From: Qingshengfaniella alkalisoli
GTDB taxonomy: Bacteria > Pseudomonadota > Alphaproteobacteria > Rhodobacterales > Rhodobacteraceae
DNA length: 64,000 nucleotides
Direction of reading: 5' to 3'
Assembly (NCBI RefSeq): GCF_007855645.1
Contig: NZ_CP042261.1
Coordinates: 786,501 to 850,500 of the forward strand
Shown here: piece after piece, positions 38,000 through 46,903 of the stretch
Numbering within the stretch: position 1 is the stretch's first letter
Layout: every line of letters starts with the position of its first letter
Notes under the pieces: model-generated
What the model saw: the letters and a program-made list of their open reading frames with translations, nothing else
Database searches by the model: none
What the model was told of the DNA's origin: nothing
Made by a program: the position numbers and the translations under genes

Positions 38000-38070
38000 G
38001 GGATGTGCGGGTTGCGTGCTGTCCAGCTTCCAGACCGTTCGAGCAGCGCGCGGGGCGGCGTGCACATCCC
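38000..38070 (+). repeat. Long nested stem-loop in the g5-g6 gap
   Basis: The 138-bp gap 37963-38100 contains GGGATGTGC (38000-38008) exactly complementary to GCACATCCC (38062-38070). Inside it, GCGTGCTG (38014-38021) is complementary to CAGCGCGC (38044-38051) with one G-U. A smaller GGTCACC hairpin lies just upstream. No gene fits here. The RNA could lower expression of the downstream tail genes relative to capsid, or protect the capsid mRNA 3' end. Confidence 0.65.
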
Positions 38071-38100
38071 ACCAGAACAGACCACAGACAGGAGTAGGCG

Positions 38101-38694
38101 ATGAGGCTTGTCGAGACCACGGCAATCCAGAGTTGGGATTTGCCGGTCAGCCAGTTCCGTGCGCATTTGCGGCTGGGAACGGGGTTTTCCGAGGACGATC
38201 TTCAGGATGCCGTCCTTGACAGCTGCTTGCGGGCAGCGATTTTGGCCATCGAAGGGCGCACCGGAAAAGTGCTTCTGCAGCGCGGATTTAAGTGGTCGTC
38301 CGATCATTGGCATACGGGGCATGAGCAGCCACTGCCCGTCGCGCCGGTCATGGAAATCACAGCTGTCAAGCTGATAACCCGGGCCGGGGACGAGGCGGTC
38401 GTTGATCCAAGCTTCTATGTGCTTGTGCCGGACACGCACCGACCGCTCATGCGTGCGGCACATGCGGTTTTGCCGCGTATCCCGGTTTCGGGGCGGGCGG
38501 AGATCGGCTTCGAGGCAGGCTACAGCGCCGACTGGGATGGGGTGCCGAATGATCTGTCGCATGCCGTGCTGCTGCTGGCCGCCCAGTTCTACGAAAGCCG
38601 GATCACGGGCGAGCCCGGTTGTGACACGAGCGTCGTGTCGCATCTGATCGAACGCTACCGGACGGTGCGGATCCTTGGTGGAGCAAGCCGATGA
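38101..38694 (+). CDS. GTA g6: head-tail connector/adaptor
   Basis: 197 residues. Its position after the capsid and its gp6/gp15-like helical composition (LQDAVLDSCLRAAILAIEGR, LSHAVLLLAAQFYESR) fit the GTA adaptor ring that binds beneath the portal. ACAGGAGTAGGCG precedes the ATG. It overlaps g7 by 4 bp (ATGA). Confidence 0.85.
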   Translation: MRLVETTAIQSWDLPVSQFRAHLRLGTGFSEDDLQDAVLDSCLRAAILAIEGRTGKVLLQRGFKWSSDHWHTGHEQPLPVAPVMEITAVKLITRAGDEAVVDPSFYVLVPDTHRPLMRAAHAVLPRIPVSGRAEIGFEAGYSADWDGVPNDLSHAVLLLAAQFYESRITGEPGCDTSVVSHLIERYRTVRILGGASR

Positions 38695-39029
38695 AGGTGC
38701 CTGAGTTAAACAGGCTTCTGGTGCTGGAGCGACCTACCGAGATGGTGGATGGGGCAGGCGGTCGAAGCCATGTCTTCGCAGAGGTTGGGTATATATGGGC
38801 GCGCGTCAGGGCAAAGTCGGGGCGCGAGGTGGCGCGCAGCGAGGTCGATCTGGCGTCGCAGACCTACGAGGTGGTCGTGCGGGCCGCGCCATATCACAAG
38901 GAACGCAGGCCCACGCCAAGGGATCGCCTGATCTGGGGTGCGCGGCGATTGCAGGTCCAAAGCGTGGCGGAGTGGGATGAACAGGGCCGCTATCTGAAAT
39001 GTCTGGCGCGTGAGGAGGTGACGTTATGA
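38691..39029 (+). CDS. GTA g7: head closure/stopper protein
   Basis: 112 residues of the phage head-tail joining (SPP1 gp16-like) family: LLVLERPTEMVDGAGGRSHV, YIWARVRAKSGREVARSE, then a beta-rich end (LIWGARRLQVQSVAEWDEQG). It forms the stopper ring that holds packaged DNA. It is translationally coupled to g6 and g8 by 4-bp overlaps at both ends. Confidence 0.87.
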   Translation: MKVPELNRLLVLERPTEMVDGAGGRSHVFAEVGYIWARVRAKSGREVARSEVDLASQTYEVVVRAAPYHKERRPTPRDRLIWGARRLQVQSVAEWDEQGRYLKCLAREEVTL

Positions 39030-39427
39030 GTTATCAGTACGCGGCGGATTTGCAGGTGGCGATGTTTCAGGCTCTGTCGAATGATCCGGCATTGACCCAT
39101 ATCCCACTATTCGATGCACCGTCCGTCGGGACAGTTCCCCAGACCTATATGGCGATCGGCGCAGAGACGGTTCTGGGCGGGTCCAGCAAGAACTCAGCGG
39201 GCGCAGAACACAAAGTTTCGCTGAGTGTCGTGACGCAGGCGCAGGGCTTTCACGGTGCAAAGCAGATCGCAGCCGATGCGGAACGCGTGCTGGCCGGGAT
39301 GCCCGGCGACGCTGTCGGGGCTGGCACCATTGCAACCGTGAATTTCGAGCGTGCGCGTGCGCGGCACGGAGGGCCGGACAACGGGCGCAGGATCGACCTG
39401 ACTTTTCGTGTCTTCATCGATGGCTGA
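39026..39427 (+). CDS. GTA g8: tail terminator (DUF3168)
   Basis: 133 residues with the DUF3168 layout: ALSNDPALTHIPLFDAP, QTYMAIGAETVLGGSSKNSA, HKVSLSVVTQAQGFHGAKQI and a final RRIDLTFRVFIDG. It caps the tail tube where it meets the head. Coupled to g7, it is followed 21 bp later by the tail tube gene. Confidence 0.88.
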   Translation: MSYQYAADLQVAMFQALSNDPALTHIPLFDAPSVGTVPQTYMAIGAETVLGGSSKNSAGAEHKVSLSVVTQAQGFHGAKQIAADAERVLAGMPGDAVGAGTIATVNFERARARHGGPDNGRRIDLTFRVFIDG

Positions 39428-39448
39428 TTTTAGAAACGGAGAAACAAC

Positions 39449-39862
39449 ATGACTGCACAAAGCGGTAAAGACCTGTTGATCAAGATCGATATTGACGGGG
39501 CGGCGCAGTTTCAGACCATCGCTGGTCTGCGCGCGACGCGGATCAGTTTCAATGCTGAAACGGTCGATGTGACGAGCCTGGAAAGCCAGGGTGGCTGGAG
39601 AGAACTGCTGGCCGGCGCGGGTGTCCGGTCCGCGTCTTTGAGTGGGTCTGGTATCTTCAAGGATTCCGCGACCGATGCGCGGGCGCGGGAATTGTTCTTC
39701 GAGGGAAGTATCCCCCGCTTTCAGGTGGTGATTCCCGATTTTGGTATCGTGGAGGGACCGTTCCAGATCACGACGTTGGAATATGCAGGCGCGCATAACG
39801 GCGAGGCAACCTATGAGCTGAGCTTGGCATCGGCTGGTGCGATCGAGTTTAGCGCACTGTGA
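39449..39862 (+). CDS. GTA g9: major tail (tube) protein
   Basis: 137 residues of the TP901-1/phi13-like tail tube family: GKDLLIKIDIDG, TRISFNAETVDVTSLESQGG, RSASLSGSGIFKDSATD and an even beta pattern ending LSLASAGAIEFSAL. It should form stacked hexameric rings. AAACGGAGAAAC precedes the ATG, and its stop overlaps the g10 start by one base. Confidence 0.92.
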   Translation: MTAQSGKDLLIKIDIDGAAQFQTIAGLRATRISFNAETVDVTSLESQGGWRELLAGAGVRSASLSGSGIFKDSATDARARELFFEGSIPRFQVVIPDFGIVEGPFQITTLEYAGAHNGEATYELSLASAGAIEFSAL

Positions 39863-40188
39863 TGGCGAATCCGTGGGCAGGCGAGGTGGAACTGACACTC
39901 GACGGCGAGCGTAGAGTTCTGAAATTGACCCTGGGCGCCTTGGCGGAGCTGGAGACGGCGCTCGGATCGGACAGCTTGGTGAGTTTGGTCAAGCGGTTTG
40001 AAGAACAGCGTTTTTCAACCCGCGATGTGCTGGCCCTGATCGTTGCAGGGCTGCGTGGCGGCGGCTGGAACGGTCGCGCCGAGGATCTGGTTCGGTCGGA
40101 TATACACGGCGGCGTGATCGAGGCAACACGGGTTGCCGCGTTGCTCATCTTGGGGGCGTTTGGGGAGCCATCGTTGAATGGCGGATGA
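39862..40188 (+). CDS. GTA g10: tail assembly chaperone-like protein
   Basis: 108 residues: a short beta start (GEVELTLDGERRVLKLTLGA), then helices (LAELETALGSDSLVSLVKRF, VLALIVAGLRGGGW). This is the GTA family protein that in siphophages corresponds to tail assembly chaperone G. It overlaps the next small gene by 11 bp, in the place where phages use a G/GT frameshift. Confidence 0.85.
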   Translation: MANPWAGEVELTLDGERRVLKLTLGALAELETALGSDSLVSLVKRFEEQRFSTRDVLALIVAGLRGGGWNGRAEDLVRSDIHGGVIEATRVAALLILGAFGEPSLNGG

Positions 40189-40393
40189 ACGGCTTGATTG
40201 GGCAGCGTTGCGGCGTGCCGGGCTGCACCAGTTGCGGCTGGCGCCCGATCAGTTCTGGTCGCTCACTCCGCTGGAGCTACGAACCATGCTTGGGGCGGAA
40301 CTGGACAGGGCGGGTATCAGCAGAACCGGGCTGGATGCGCTGATGACGCGTTTCCCTGATTTACAGAAGGAGGCGGCGAATGATCGACATTGA
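40178..40393 (+). CDS. GTA g10.1: small tail-assembly protein
   Basis: 71 residues (LDWAALRRAGLHQLRLAPDQ, FWSLTPLELRTMLGAEL), the short helical rcc01693-type/TAC family protein always found between g10 and the tape measure. It overlaps g10 by 11 bp and g11 by 14 bp. It is probably the GT-like partner of g10, made here from a separate start rather than by frameshift. Confidence 0.83.
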   Translation: MADERLDWAALRRAGLHQLRLAPDQFWSLTPLELRTMLGAELDRAGISRTGLDALMTRFPDLQKEAANDRH

Positions 40394-41033
40394 TGAGTTC
40401 AACGCGCAGGTCGAAGCGCTGGAAGACAGCCTTGGCGGAGCGCAAGAGGTTGCGTTGGGGTTCAATGTGGGCCTGAAGGATATGAAGTCTGCGATGTCGG
40501 AAACCAGCCGACAGGTTGGAGATGTGTCGAATGGGATCTCCCGCGGGCTTCGAGGGGCGTTTGACGGCCTTCTCTATGACGGGATGAAGCTTTCGGACGC
40601 GCTAACCAGGATCGGGAAGTCGATGGTGGATGCGGCGCTGACTTCGGCTGTTAATCCGGTGACGCAGCAGGTCGGGCAATCGCTGGGTGACGGGATTGAA
40701 AGCCTGATCTCTGCTGTTTTGCCCTTCGCAAAGGGCAGTGTGTTCAGCGAAGGGCGCGTCATGCCCTTTGCTCATGGTGGGGTGGTCAGCAGCCCGACGA
40801 CATTTCCCATGCGCGGGGCGACCGGGTTGATGGGCGAAGCTGGGCCCGAGGCGATCATGCCATTGACCCGTGGGCCTGATGGACGACTGGGTGTTCAAGG
40901 CGCGGGGCGGTCCCGCCCGGTAAACGTGGTGATGAACCTGAGCACGCCGGATGTTCGGTCCTTCCAAAAATCGCAATCGCAAATCGCTGCACAAATGAGC
41001 CGGATGTTGGCGCGCGGCCAATCCATCCGCTGA
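40380..41033 (+). CDS. GTA g11: tape measure protein
   Basis: Only 217 residues, short for a tape measure but normal for RcGTA-type particles with a short (about 50 nm) tail. The N-terminal helices (FNAQVEALEDSLGGAQEVAL, MKSAMSETSRQVGDVSNGI) are followed by the lambda-H-like C-terminal motif FAHGGVVSSPTTFPMRGATG and GLMGEAGPEAIMPLTRGPDG. GGAGGCG lies just before ATG 40380. It overlaps g10.1. Confidence 0.92.
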   Translation: MIDIDEFNAQVEALEDSLGGAQEVALGFNVGLKDMKSAMSETSRQVGDVSNGISRGLRGAFDGLLYDGMKLSDALTRIGKSMVDAALTSAVNPVTQQVGQSLGDGIESLISAVLPFAKGSVFSEGRVMPFAHGGVVSSPTTFPMRGATGLMGEAGPEAIMPLTRGPDGRLGVQGAGRSRPVNVVMNLSTPDVRSFQKSQSQIAAQMSRMLARGQSIR

Positions 41034-41042
41034 AGAAAGGAG

Positions 41043-41678
41043 ATGACGATGGCCTTTCACGAAATCAGGTTTCCGACGGCTTTGAGCCTCGGGTCGGCGG
41101 GTGGCCCGGAGCGTAAAACCGAGATTGTGACGCTTGCGAACGGGTATGAAGAACGCAATTCACCCTGGGCTAACTCGCGCCGTCGGTATGACGCCGGGCT
41201 GGGGATGCGTTCGTTAGACGATATTCAGGAGTTGGTCGCGTTCTTCGAGGCGCGGCAGGGCCAGCTTTACGGGTTCCGCTGGAAGGATTGGAGCGACTAC
41301 AAAAGCTGTGCGCCAAGCCAGACAATCGCCGCGACAGATCAGGAAATAGGTCCGGGGGATGGAGAGACGCGCGTGTTTGCCTTGCGCAAGGCTTACGGGT
41401 CTGGCGGACACGTCTATTCGCGGCCCATCAAGAAGCCGGTTGCGGATAGCGTTTTGGTTGCGCTAGACGGCGCGGTTCTGTCGGTTGAGGACTTCGCTGT
41501 TGACCTGTCAACGGGGCTGATCGAATTGAGCCAGGCCCCGCAGGTTGATGCCGTCGTATCCGCAGGTTTTGAGTTCGACGTGCCGGTTCGCTTCGATGTC
41601 GATCAGATTGTCACCTCCGTTTCAGGATTTCATGCAGGAGATATCCCGAGCGTTCCAGTGATCGAGGTTCGGGTATGA
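41043..41678 (+). CDS. GTA g12: distal tail protein (DUF2460)
   Basis: 211 residues beginning FHEIRFPTALSLGSAGGPER, with RKTEIVTLANGYEERNSPWA, RRRYDAGLGMRSLDDIQELV, FFEARQGQLYGFRWKDWSDY and VPVRFDVDQIVTSVSGF. This is unmistakably the DUF2460 family, the hexameric ring at the tail tip of GTAs. The start may be 41043 or 41049 (AAAGGAGATGACG upstream). It is coupled to g13 by a 4-bp overlap. Confidence 0.93.
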   Translation: MTMAFHEIRFPTALSLGSAGGPERKTEIVTLANGYEERNSPWANSRRRYDAGLGMRSLDDIQELVAFFEARQGQLYGFRWKDWSDYKSCAPSQTIAATDQEIGPGDGETRVFALRKAYGSGGHVYSRPIKKPVADSVLVALDGAVLSVEDFAVDLSTGLIELSQAPQVDAVVSAGFEFDVPVRFDVDQIVTSVSGFHAGDIPSVPVIEVRV

Positions 41679-42562
41679 GTACAGCGCAGGAACGCATGAG
41701 CCAGGACGCAGCGAGCGGTGTGATGCACTGGTGTCGCTGCTGGGTTCTGCGCCGGGGGGACGGGAAGGTTCTTGGCTTCACAGATCACGACACAGAAATT
41801 ACCTTTGATGGCGTTGTGTTTCGGGCGGCGTCCGGTTTGACAGCACATGCGCTACAGCAGACAACGGGATTGGCCGTAGACAATGCCGAAGTGGTTGGCG
41901 CGGTGACTTCCAGTGCTGTGTCCGAACAGGATCTGCGGGCCGGACGCTTCGATGGCGCAGAAGTCGAGCTTTGGCTTGTCGACTGGCGTCAACCGGACAA
42001 TCGAGTCTTGCGGTTTCAGGGTAGCCTTGGCGACATCGAATATGGGGGCGGCCAATTCCGCGCAGAACTGCGTGGGTTGAGCGAGCGGCTGAACACGACG
42101 GTGGGGCGTGTCTATCGATGTCACTGCTCCGCCGCATTGGGTGACGGGCAGTGTCGGTTGGTTCTGGATGATCCACGGTTTCGTGCGGAAACCGAGATCG
42201 TCGCAATCGCCAACCCGGAGCAGTTTATTACGGTGGATGTCGGACTTGACACGACATGGCTGTCCGGCGGTGTCGTCGAGGTGCTCACCGGAGCGGCGGA
42301 GGGGCTGCACGCCCATATCCAGTCGGCTGAGGATACGTCGGAAGGGCTGAAACTGACGCTTTGGGACTCCTTTCGCGTACCTTTGGCTGAGCACGATCGG
42401 GTGAAACTAACCGTCGGCTGCGACAAGCGCGCGACAAGCTGCCGTGAACGGTTTGCGAACTTCCTGAACTTCCGCGGCTTTCCACACATTCCCGGCGAAG
42501 ACTGGTTGGCGGCCGTTCCGAACCGCGGCGGACTCAATGACGGGGGCAGGCGCGATGGCTGA
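41675..42562 (+). CDS. GTA g13: baseplate hub protein (DUF2163)
   Basis: 295 residues. The N-terminal DUF2163 region is HWCRCWVLRRGDGKVLGFTD and ELWLVDWRQPDNRVLRFQGS. The C-terminal BR0599-type domain has clustered cysteines: VYRCHCSAALGDGQC and VGCDKRATSCRERFANFLNF. In the R. capsulatus particle structure, the equivalent hub is reported, as I recall, to bind an iron-sulphur cluster, and these Cys are the obvious ligands. The end motif RGFPHIPGEDW is conserved. It overlaps g14. Confidence 0.9.
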   Translation: MSTAQERMSQDAASGVMHWCRCWVLRRGDGKVLGFTDHDTEITFDGVVFRAASGLTAHALQQTTGLAVDNAEVVGAVTSSAVSEQDLRAGRFDGAEVELWLVDWRQPDNRVLRFQGSLGDIEYGGGQFRAELRGLSERLNTTVGRVYRCHCSAALGDGQCRLVLDDPRFRAETEIVAIANPEQFITVDVGLDTTWLSGGVVEVLTGAAEGLHAHIQSAEDTSEGLKLTLWDSFRVPLAEHDRVKLTVGCDKRATSCRERFANFLNFRGFPHIPGEDWLAAVPNRGGLNDGGRRDG

Positions 42563-42995
42563 AGCGGGCAACGCTGAAATCGTCCGTGTTGCGCGCGGTT
42601 GGTTGGGCACCCCGTATCATCACCAGATGTCATGCATCGGGGCAGGGTGCGACTGCCTCGGGCTGGTCCGTGGCGTCTGGCGTACGCTGTTTCATACCGA
42701 GCCATTTACCATACCGGCTTATTCCCGTGGCTGGGGTGAGGCAGATCGAGATGAGCAGTTGCTCTGGCGGCTGAGCCAGTTGCTTCGGCAGAAGCACGTC
42801 GGTGAGGTTGAGCCAGGCGATGTCGTGCTGTTTCGCATGCGACAGGGCGTGGCAGCGCGTCATCTGGGTATTCAGTCGAACAAGGCGCAATTCATCCACG
42901 CCCTTGAGCGCCATGGCGTTGTCGAAACCCGGCTGTCCGCACCATGGCAACGTCGGATCGTCGCGCGGTTTTCATATCCACTGGAGAACAGATAA
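42555..42995 (+). CDS. GTA g14: NlpC/P60 peptidase
   Basis: 146 residues. A cell-wall peptidase domain has the catalytic Cys in GAGCDCLGLVRGVW and the His in GVAARHLGIQSN. It is thought to open recipient peptidoglycan when the particle delivers DNA. The start is ATG 42555, inside the end of g13 (8-bp overlap); ATG 42537 is an alternative. The stop overlaps g15 by one base. Confidence 0.92.
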   Translation: MAEAGNAEIVRVARGWLGTPYHHQMSCIGAGCDCLGLVRGVWRTLFHTEPFTIPAYSRGWGEADRDEQLLWRLSQLLRQKHVGEVEPGDVVLFRMRQGVAARHLGIQSNKAQFIHALERHGVVETRLSAPWQRRIVARFSYPLENR

Positions 42996-45900
42996 TGGCA
43001 ACACTGGTACTTTCAGCGGCTGGGTCAGCCCTGGGCGGGACCATCGGTGGATCGCTTCTTGGAGCGTCTGCCGCGGTGCTTGGTCGCGCCGTGGGTGCGT
43101 CTCTCGGCCATGCGATCGACCAGAGGCTTCTGGGCGTGGGATCCGACGCGGTGGAAACAGGAAAGGTCGACCGGTTTCGGCTGATGGGTGCCAGTGAGGG
43201 TGCGTCGGTAGCCAAACTCTATGGTCGGAACCGGCTAGCAGGACAGGTCATCTGGGCGTCGAATTTCCTTGAACACAACTCCACCGAGACGGCGGGAGGC
43301 GGTAAAGCCGGCGGGGCTACGGTCCGCAGCTACAGCTATTCGATCAGTTTGGCGATCGCACTATGCGAAGGCGAGATCAGCGGAATCGGTCGCGTGTGGG
43401 CTGATGGGCAGGAGATCGACCGGGATTCGCTCAATATGCGAGTATATCCGGGCACAGAAGATCAACTGCCGGATGACGTGGTCGCGGCGATCGAGGGCTC
43501 CGAATATGCTCCCAGCTATCGCGGAACTGCCTATGTGGTTCTGGAAGACCTGAATTTAGCGTCCTTCGGAAACCGCGTGCCACAGTTCACGTTTGAGGTG
43601 TCGAGCTTGTCCCCGGCGGTTGAAGGTTCGCCACCGTCCTTGGTGGACAGTATCAAGGGCGTCGCTTTGATTCCTGGCACCGGTGAATACGCGCTTGGGA
43701 CCACTCCGGTCAGGTACAAGGATGGACCGGGTAGCGCGAGAATTGCGAACGAGCATTCCAGCCTTGGCAAAACTGATCTTCCAGCATCTCTTGATGCGTT
43801 GGAAGCGCAATTGCCGAACTGCCGGTCTGTATCTCTTGTGGTGTCGTGGTTTGGTGATGACCTGCGCTGCGGGCAGTGCTCGCTTGCGCCGAAAGTCGAG
43901 CAGAACGAGATCGACGGCGAAGGTTCGCCTTGGACGGTAGCGGGATTGGACCGGGCGCGTGCCGGGCGCGTGCCAGTGCAGGACGGTAGGCCTGTTTATG
44001 GCGGCACGCCCAGCGATCAATCAGTTGTCGAAGCGATCCGTGAAATCCGACAGCGGGAACAGTCAGTGATGTTCTACCCGTTCATCCTGTTGACCCAGCA
44101 GAGCGACAATGGGCTGCCCGATCCTTGGGGGAATGGTGATCAACCAGCGATGCCGTGGCGCGGGCGCATAACCGCATCGGTTGCGCCAAATCGAGAGGGG
44201 ACGCCGGACAAGACCTCTGGTGTTTTGAACGAAGTACGGTCTTTTTTCGGTTTGGCCGACGTAACTGACTTCGCAGTTTCGGAGGGGGCGGTTACCTATT
44301 CTGGGCCCTTGGAATGGGGCTATCGTCGCATGATCTTGCATTATGCTGCGCTTTGTGCGGCCGCGGGTGGAGTTGAGGCATTTTGCATCGGGTCTGAAAT
44401 GCGAAGCCTGACGCAGTTGAGGGGTGAGGGTAACACCTTCCCCGTTGTTGAGGAACTCGTGCGTTTGGCCGAGGACGTGCGGCAGATCTTAGGGGCGGAA
44501 ACCAAGATTGGCTATGCAGCGGATTGGTCGGAGTATTTCGGTTACACCCCTGTGGATGGGAGAGGAGATCATTTCTTTCACCTGGATCCCCTATGGGCAT
44601 CCGACGACATCGACTTCGTCGGTATCGACAACTACATGCCACTGTCTGATTGGCGCGACGGGGCTGATCATTCTGATATCGCGTGGGGTAGCATCTATTC
44701 GCTCGACTATCTCAAATCCAACATCGCGGGTGGGGAAGGATTTGACTGGTACTATGCAAGTTCTCAGGCGTTTGACGAACAAATCAGGACGCCCATCACG
44801 GATGGTGCCTATGGCGAGCCGTGGATTTACCGATACAAGGACATACGCAGCTGGTGGTCGAACGCCCATCACAACCGCATCCAAGGTGTTCGCGAAACGG
44901 AATCGACCGCCTGGCAACCCGGTCTGAAGCCGATTTGGTTTACGGAGATCGGTTGCGCGGCAATCGATAAGGGTACGAATGAGCCGAACAAGTTTGTTGA
45001 TCCGAAATCGTCTGAATCGAGCCTGCCGCGCGGATCGAACGGCGCAAGAGACGATCTGATACAGATGCAATATCTTCGCGCGATTGAAGAATATTGGTCG
45101 GATGCTGAAAACAACCCGGAGGCGACCCACTATGCCGGTCGGATGGTTGATATATCGAAGTCCCATGTATGGGCATGGGATGCGCGACCGTACCCGTGGT
45201 TTCCTGGCCTGACGCATGTCTGGAGCGATGGTGAGAACTATGTTCGTGGACATTGGTTGAATGGCCGTGCACCCGCCCAACCACTCTCCACGGTGGTTGC
45301 GGATCTGTGTCGACATGGCGGTTTGAGGCCGGATCAGTACGATGTGTCACAGTTGTTCGGGTTGGTGCGGGGCTATTCGATCCCAGCGGGCATGTCGGTT
45401 CGGGCGATGCTGCAGCCACTGATGACGACATACGGCTTCGATGCCTATGAGCGCAACGGCAAGCTGTTGTTCAAGAACCGCAGCGTACTGTCCGAGGCAA
45501 CGGATGCCAGCGAGTTGCTCGTCGATCATCCGGATCTTGGACAGGATATCTCGGTGACGCGTGTGAGTGACGGCGGACAAGTCAGCGAAGTCCAGTTTAC
45601 TGCGATAGAAGCCGATGGAAGCTATGCGCCCTTCGTGACGTCTTCAGCCGTACCACAAGAACAGGGCTGGTCAGTATCCAGGTCGGAGGCGAACCTCGTC
45701 CTGACGAGCGCTGACGCACGTCGAACAACGGATCGCTGGATTGAAGAATGTAGCGCTGCTCGCGAAACCATCAGGTTCGCGGTGCCACCTTCGCAGTTGG
45801 CGATTGGGCCGGGAGACATAGTACGTGCTGCTGACAGTCTCTGGCGCGTTGACTCGTCTGAACTCACGGAGTCAAACCTGCTGGAAGCTGTGCGGGTAAC

Positions 45901-46903
45901 AGGAAGGCTCTACCACCCTATGGCGGTCGAGGAAGAAACTGGCACCCTTCTGAAATTTCCTGTCGCTCAGAGGCCGGACGTGGTGATCATGGATCTACCT
46001 GCCTTGGCCGCAGAGGCAAATCCGGTCGCGCCCTATCTCGCCGTAGCTGCACGGCCTGGGGCCGGAGATGTCGCGTTCTTCAGCGGCAAGGACGAGCACA
46101 GCTTTGAGTTGGAAACGGTTGTCCATACCAGCGCTGCGATCGGGCGAACCTTAACTCCGCTCCAGAAAGCCAAGGCAAGTCTATTCGATCGTGGTGAGGA
46201 TCTGATCATCGAGATAGCGGGTCGCGAGTTGTCCAGTGCGACGTTGGAGCGCGTGTTTGCAGGCGAGAACATGTTGGCGATCAGTGACGGAGTTGGTGGT
46301 GATTGGGAACTGTTGCAGTTCTGCGAGGTAGAGTTAATCGCCCAAAATCGCTACGCTCTTCGCAAGAGGCTGCGAGGGCAACTCGGGACCGAATCCTGCA
46401 TTGCGGATTGCTGGCCCGCAGGCAGTGTCGTGGTTGTCATCGACCGGGCGCTGTTTCAGCCTCTGGCCGACAGCCAAGCTCTTGGGTCGACCCGCCATTT
46501 CAGGATCGGGCCGTCAACAAAACCGATCACTGATTGGCGTTATGTCCAACTGGAGCATGACTTCGTCGGGCGGGGTTTGAAGCCCTATTCGCCGGTGCAT
46601 CTATCTAGCCAGAATTTGGTGAGTGGTGATCATAGAATCAGCTGGGTGCGTAGGTCACGGCTGCATGGCGATTTGTGGCATCTGTCCGCGATCCCGCTTG
46701 ATGAGGCGCGTGAGCGGTATTTGCTGCGCGTGCTGCATACGAATGAAGTGCGGCGGGAAATTGAAACGGATAGCCCCTACTGGCTCTACAAACAAAGCGA
46801 ACGGCAGGCAGACGGCGTAGCGAACATGTACACGATTGAAGTGGCGCAGATTTCCGAACTTTACGGCGTGGGTGACTTTGGAAGGATCGAGATCAATGAG
46901 TAA
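42995..46903 (+). CDS. GTA g15: megatron/host-specificity tail protein
   Basis: 1302 residues, the largest particle protein. The N-terminal glycine-rich hydrophobic segment (SAAGSALGGTIGGSLLGASA) is followed by hub domains, then a TIM-barrel glycoside-hydrolase-like GTA_TIM region from ~400 to 760 (GYAADWSEYFGY near 507, IDFVGIDNYMPLSDWRDG, WFTEIGCAAIDKG near 647). After this come phage tail-lysin/fibronectin-like and tip domains (GWSVSRSEANLVLTSADARR). It is probably the tail tip contacting and penetrating the recipient wall. Confidence 0.95.
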   Translation: MATLVLSAAGSALGGTIGGSLLGASAAVLGRAVGASLGHAIDQRLLGVGSDAVETGKVDRFRLMGASEGASVAKLYGRNRLAGQVIWASNFLEHNSTETAGGGKAGGATVRSYSYSISLAIALCEGEISGIGRVWADGQEIDRDSLNMRVYPGTEDQLPDDVVAAIEGSEYAPSYRGTAYVVLEDLNLASFGNRVPQFTFEVSSLSPAVEGSPPSLVDSIKGVALIPGTGEYALGTTPVRYKDGPGSARIANEHSSLGKTDLPASLDALEAQLPNCRSVSLVVSWFGDDLRCGQCSLAPKVEQNEIDGEGSPWTVAGLDRARAGRVPVQDGRPVYGGTPSDQSVVEAIREIRQREQSVMFYPFILLTQQSDNGLPDPWGNGDQPAMPWRGRITASVAPNREGTPDKTSGVLNEVRSFFGLADVTDFAVSEGAVTYSGPLEWGYRRMILHYAALCAAAGGVEAFCIGSEMRSLTQLRGEGNTFPVVEELVRLAEDVRQILGAETKIGYAADWSEYFGYTPVDGRGDHFFHLDPLWASDDIDFVGIDNYMPLSDWRDGADHSDIAWGSIYSLDYLKSNIAGGEGFDWYYASSQAFDEQIRTPITDGAYGEPWIYRYKDIRSWWSNAHHNRIQGVRETESTAWQPGLKPIWFTEIGCAAIDKGTNEPNKFVDPKSSESSLPRGSNGARDDLIQMQYLRAIEEYWSDAENNPEATHYAGRMVDISKSHVWAWDARPYPWFPGLTHVWSDGENYVRGHWLNGRAPAQPLSTVVADLCRHGGLRPDQYDVSQLFGLVRGYSIPAGMSVRAMLQPLMTTYGFDAYERNGKLLFKNRSVLSEATDASELLVDHPDLGQDISVTRVSDGGQVSEVQFTAIEADGSYAPFVTSSAVPQEQGWSVSRSEANLVLTSADARRTTDRWIEECSAARETIRFAVPPSQLAIGPGDIVRAADSLWRVDSSELTESNLLEAVRVTGRLYHPMAVEEETGTLLKFPVAQRPDVVIMDLPALAAEANPVAPYLAVAARPGAGDVAFFSGKDEHSFELETVVHTSAAIGRTLTPLQKAKASLFDRGEDLIIEIAGRELSSATLERVFAGENMLAISDGVGGDWELLQFCEVELIAQNRYALRKRLRGQLGTESCIADCWPAGSVVVVIDRALFQPLADSQALGSTRHFRIGPSTKPITDWRYVQLEHDFVGRGLKPYSPVHLSSQNLVSGDHRISWVRRSRLHGDLWHLSAIPLDEARERYLLRVLHTNEVRREIETDSPYWLYKQSERQADGVANMYTIEVAQISELYGVGDFGRIEINE

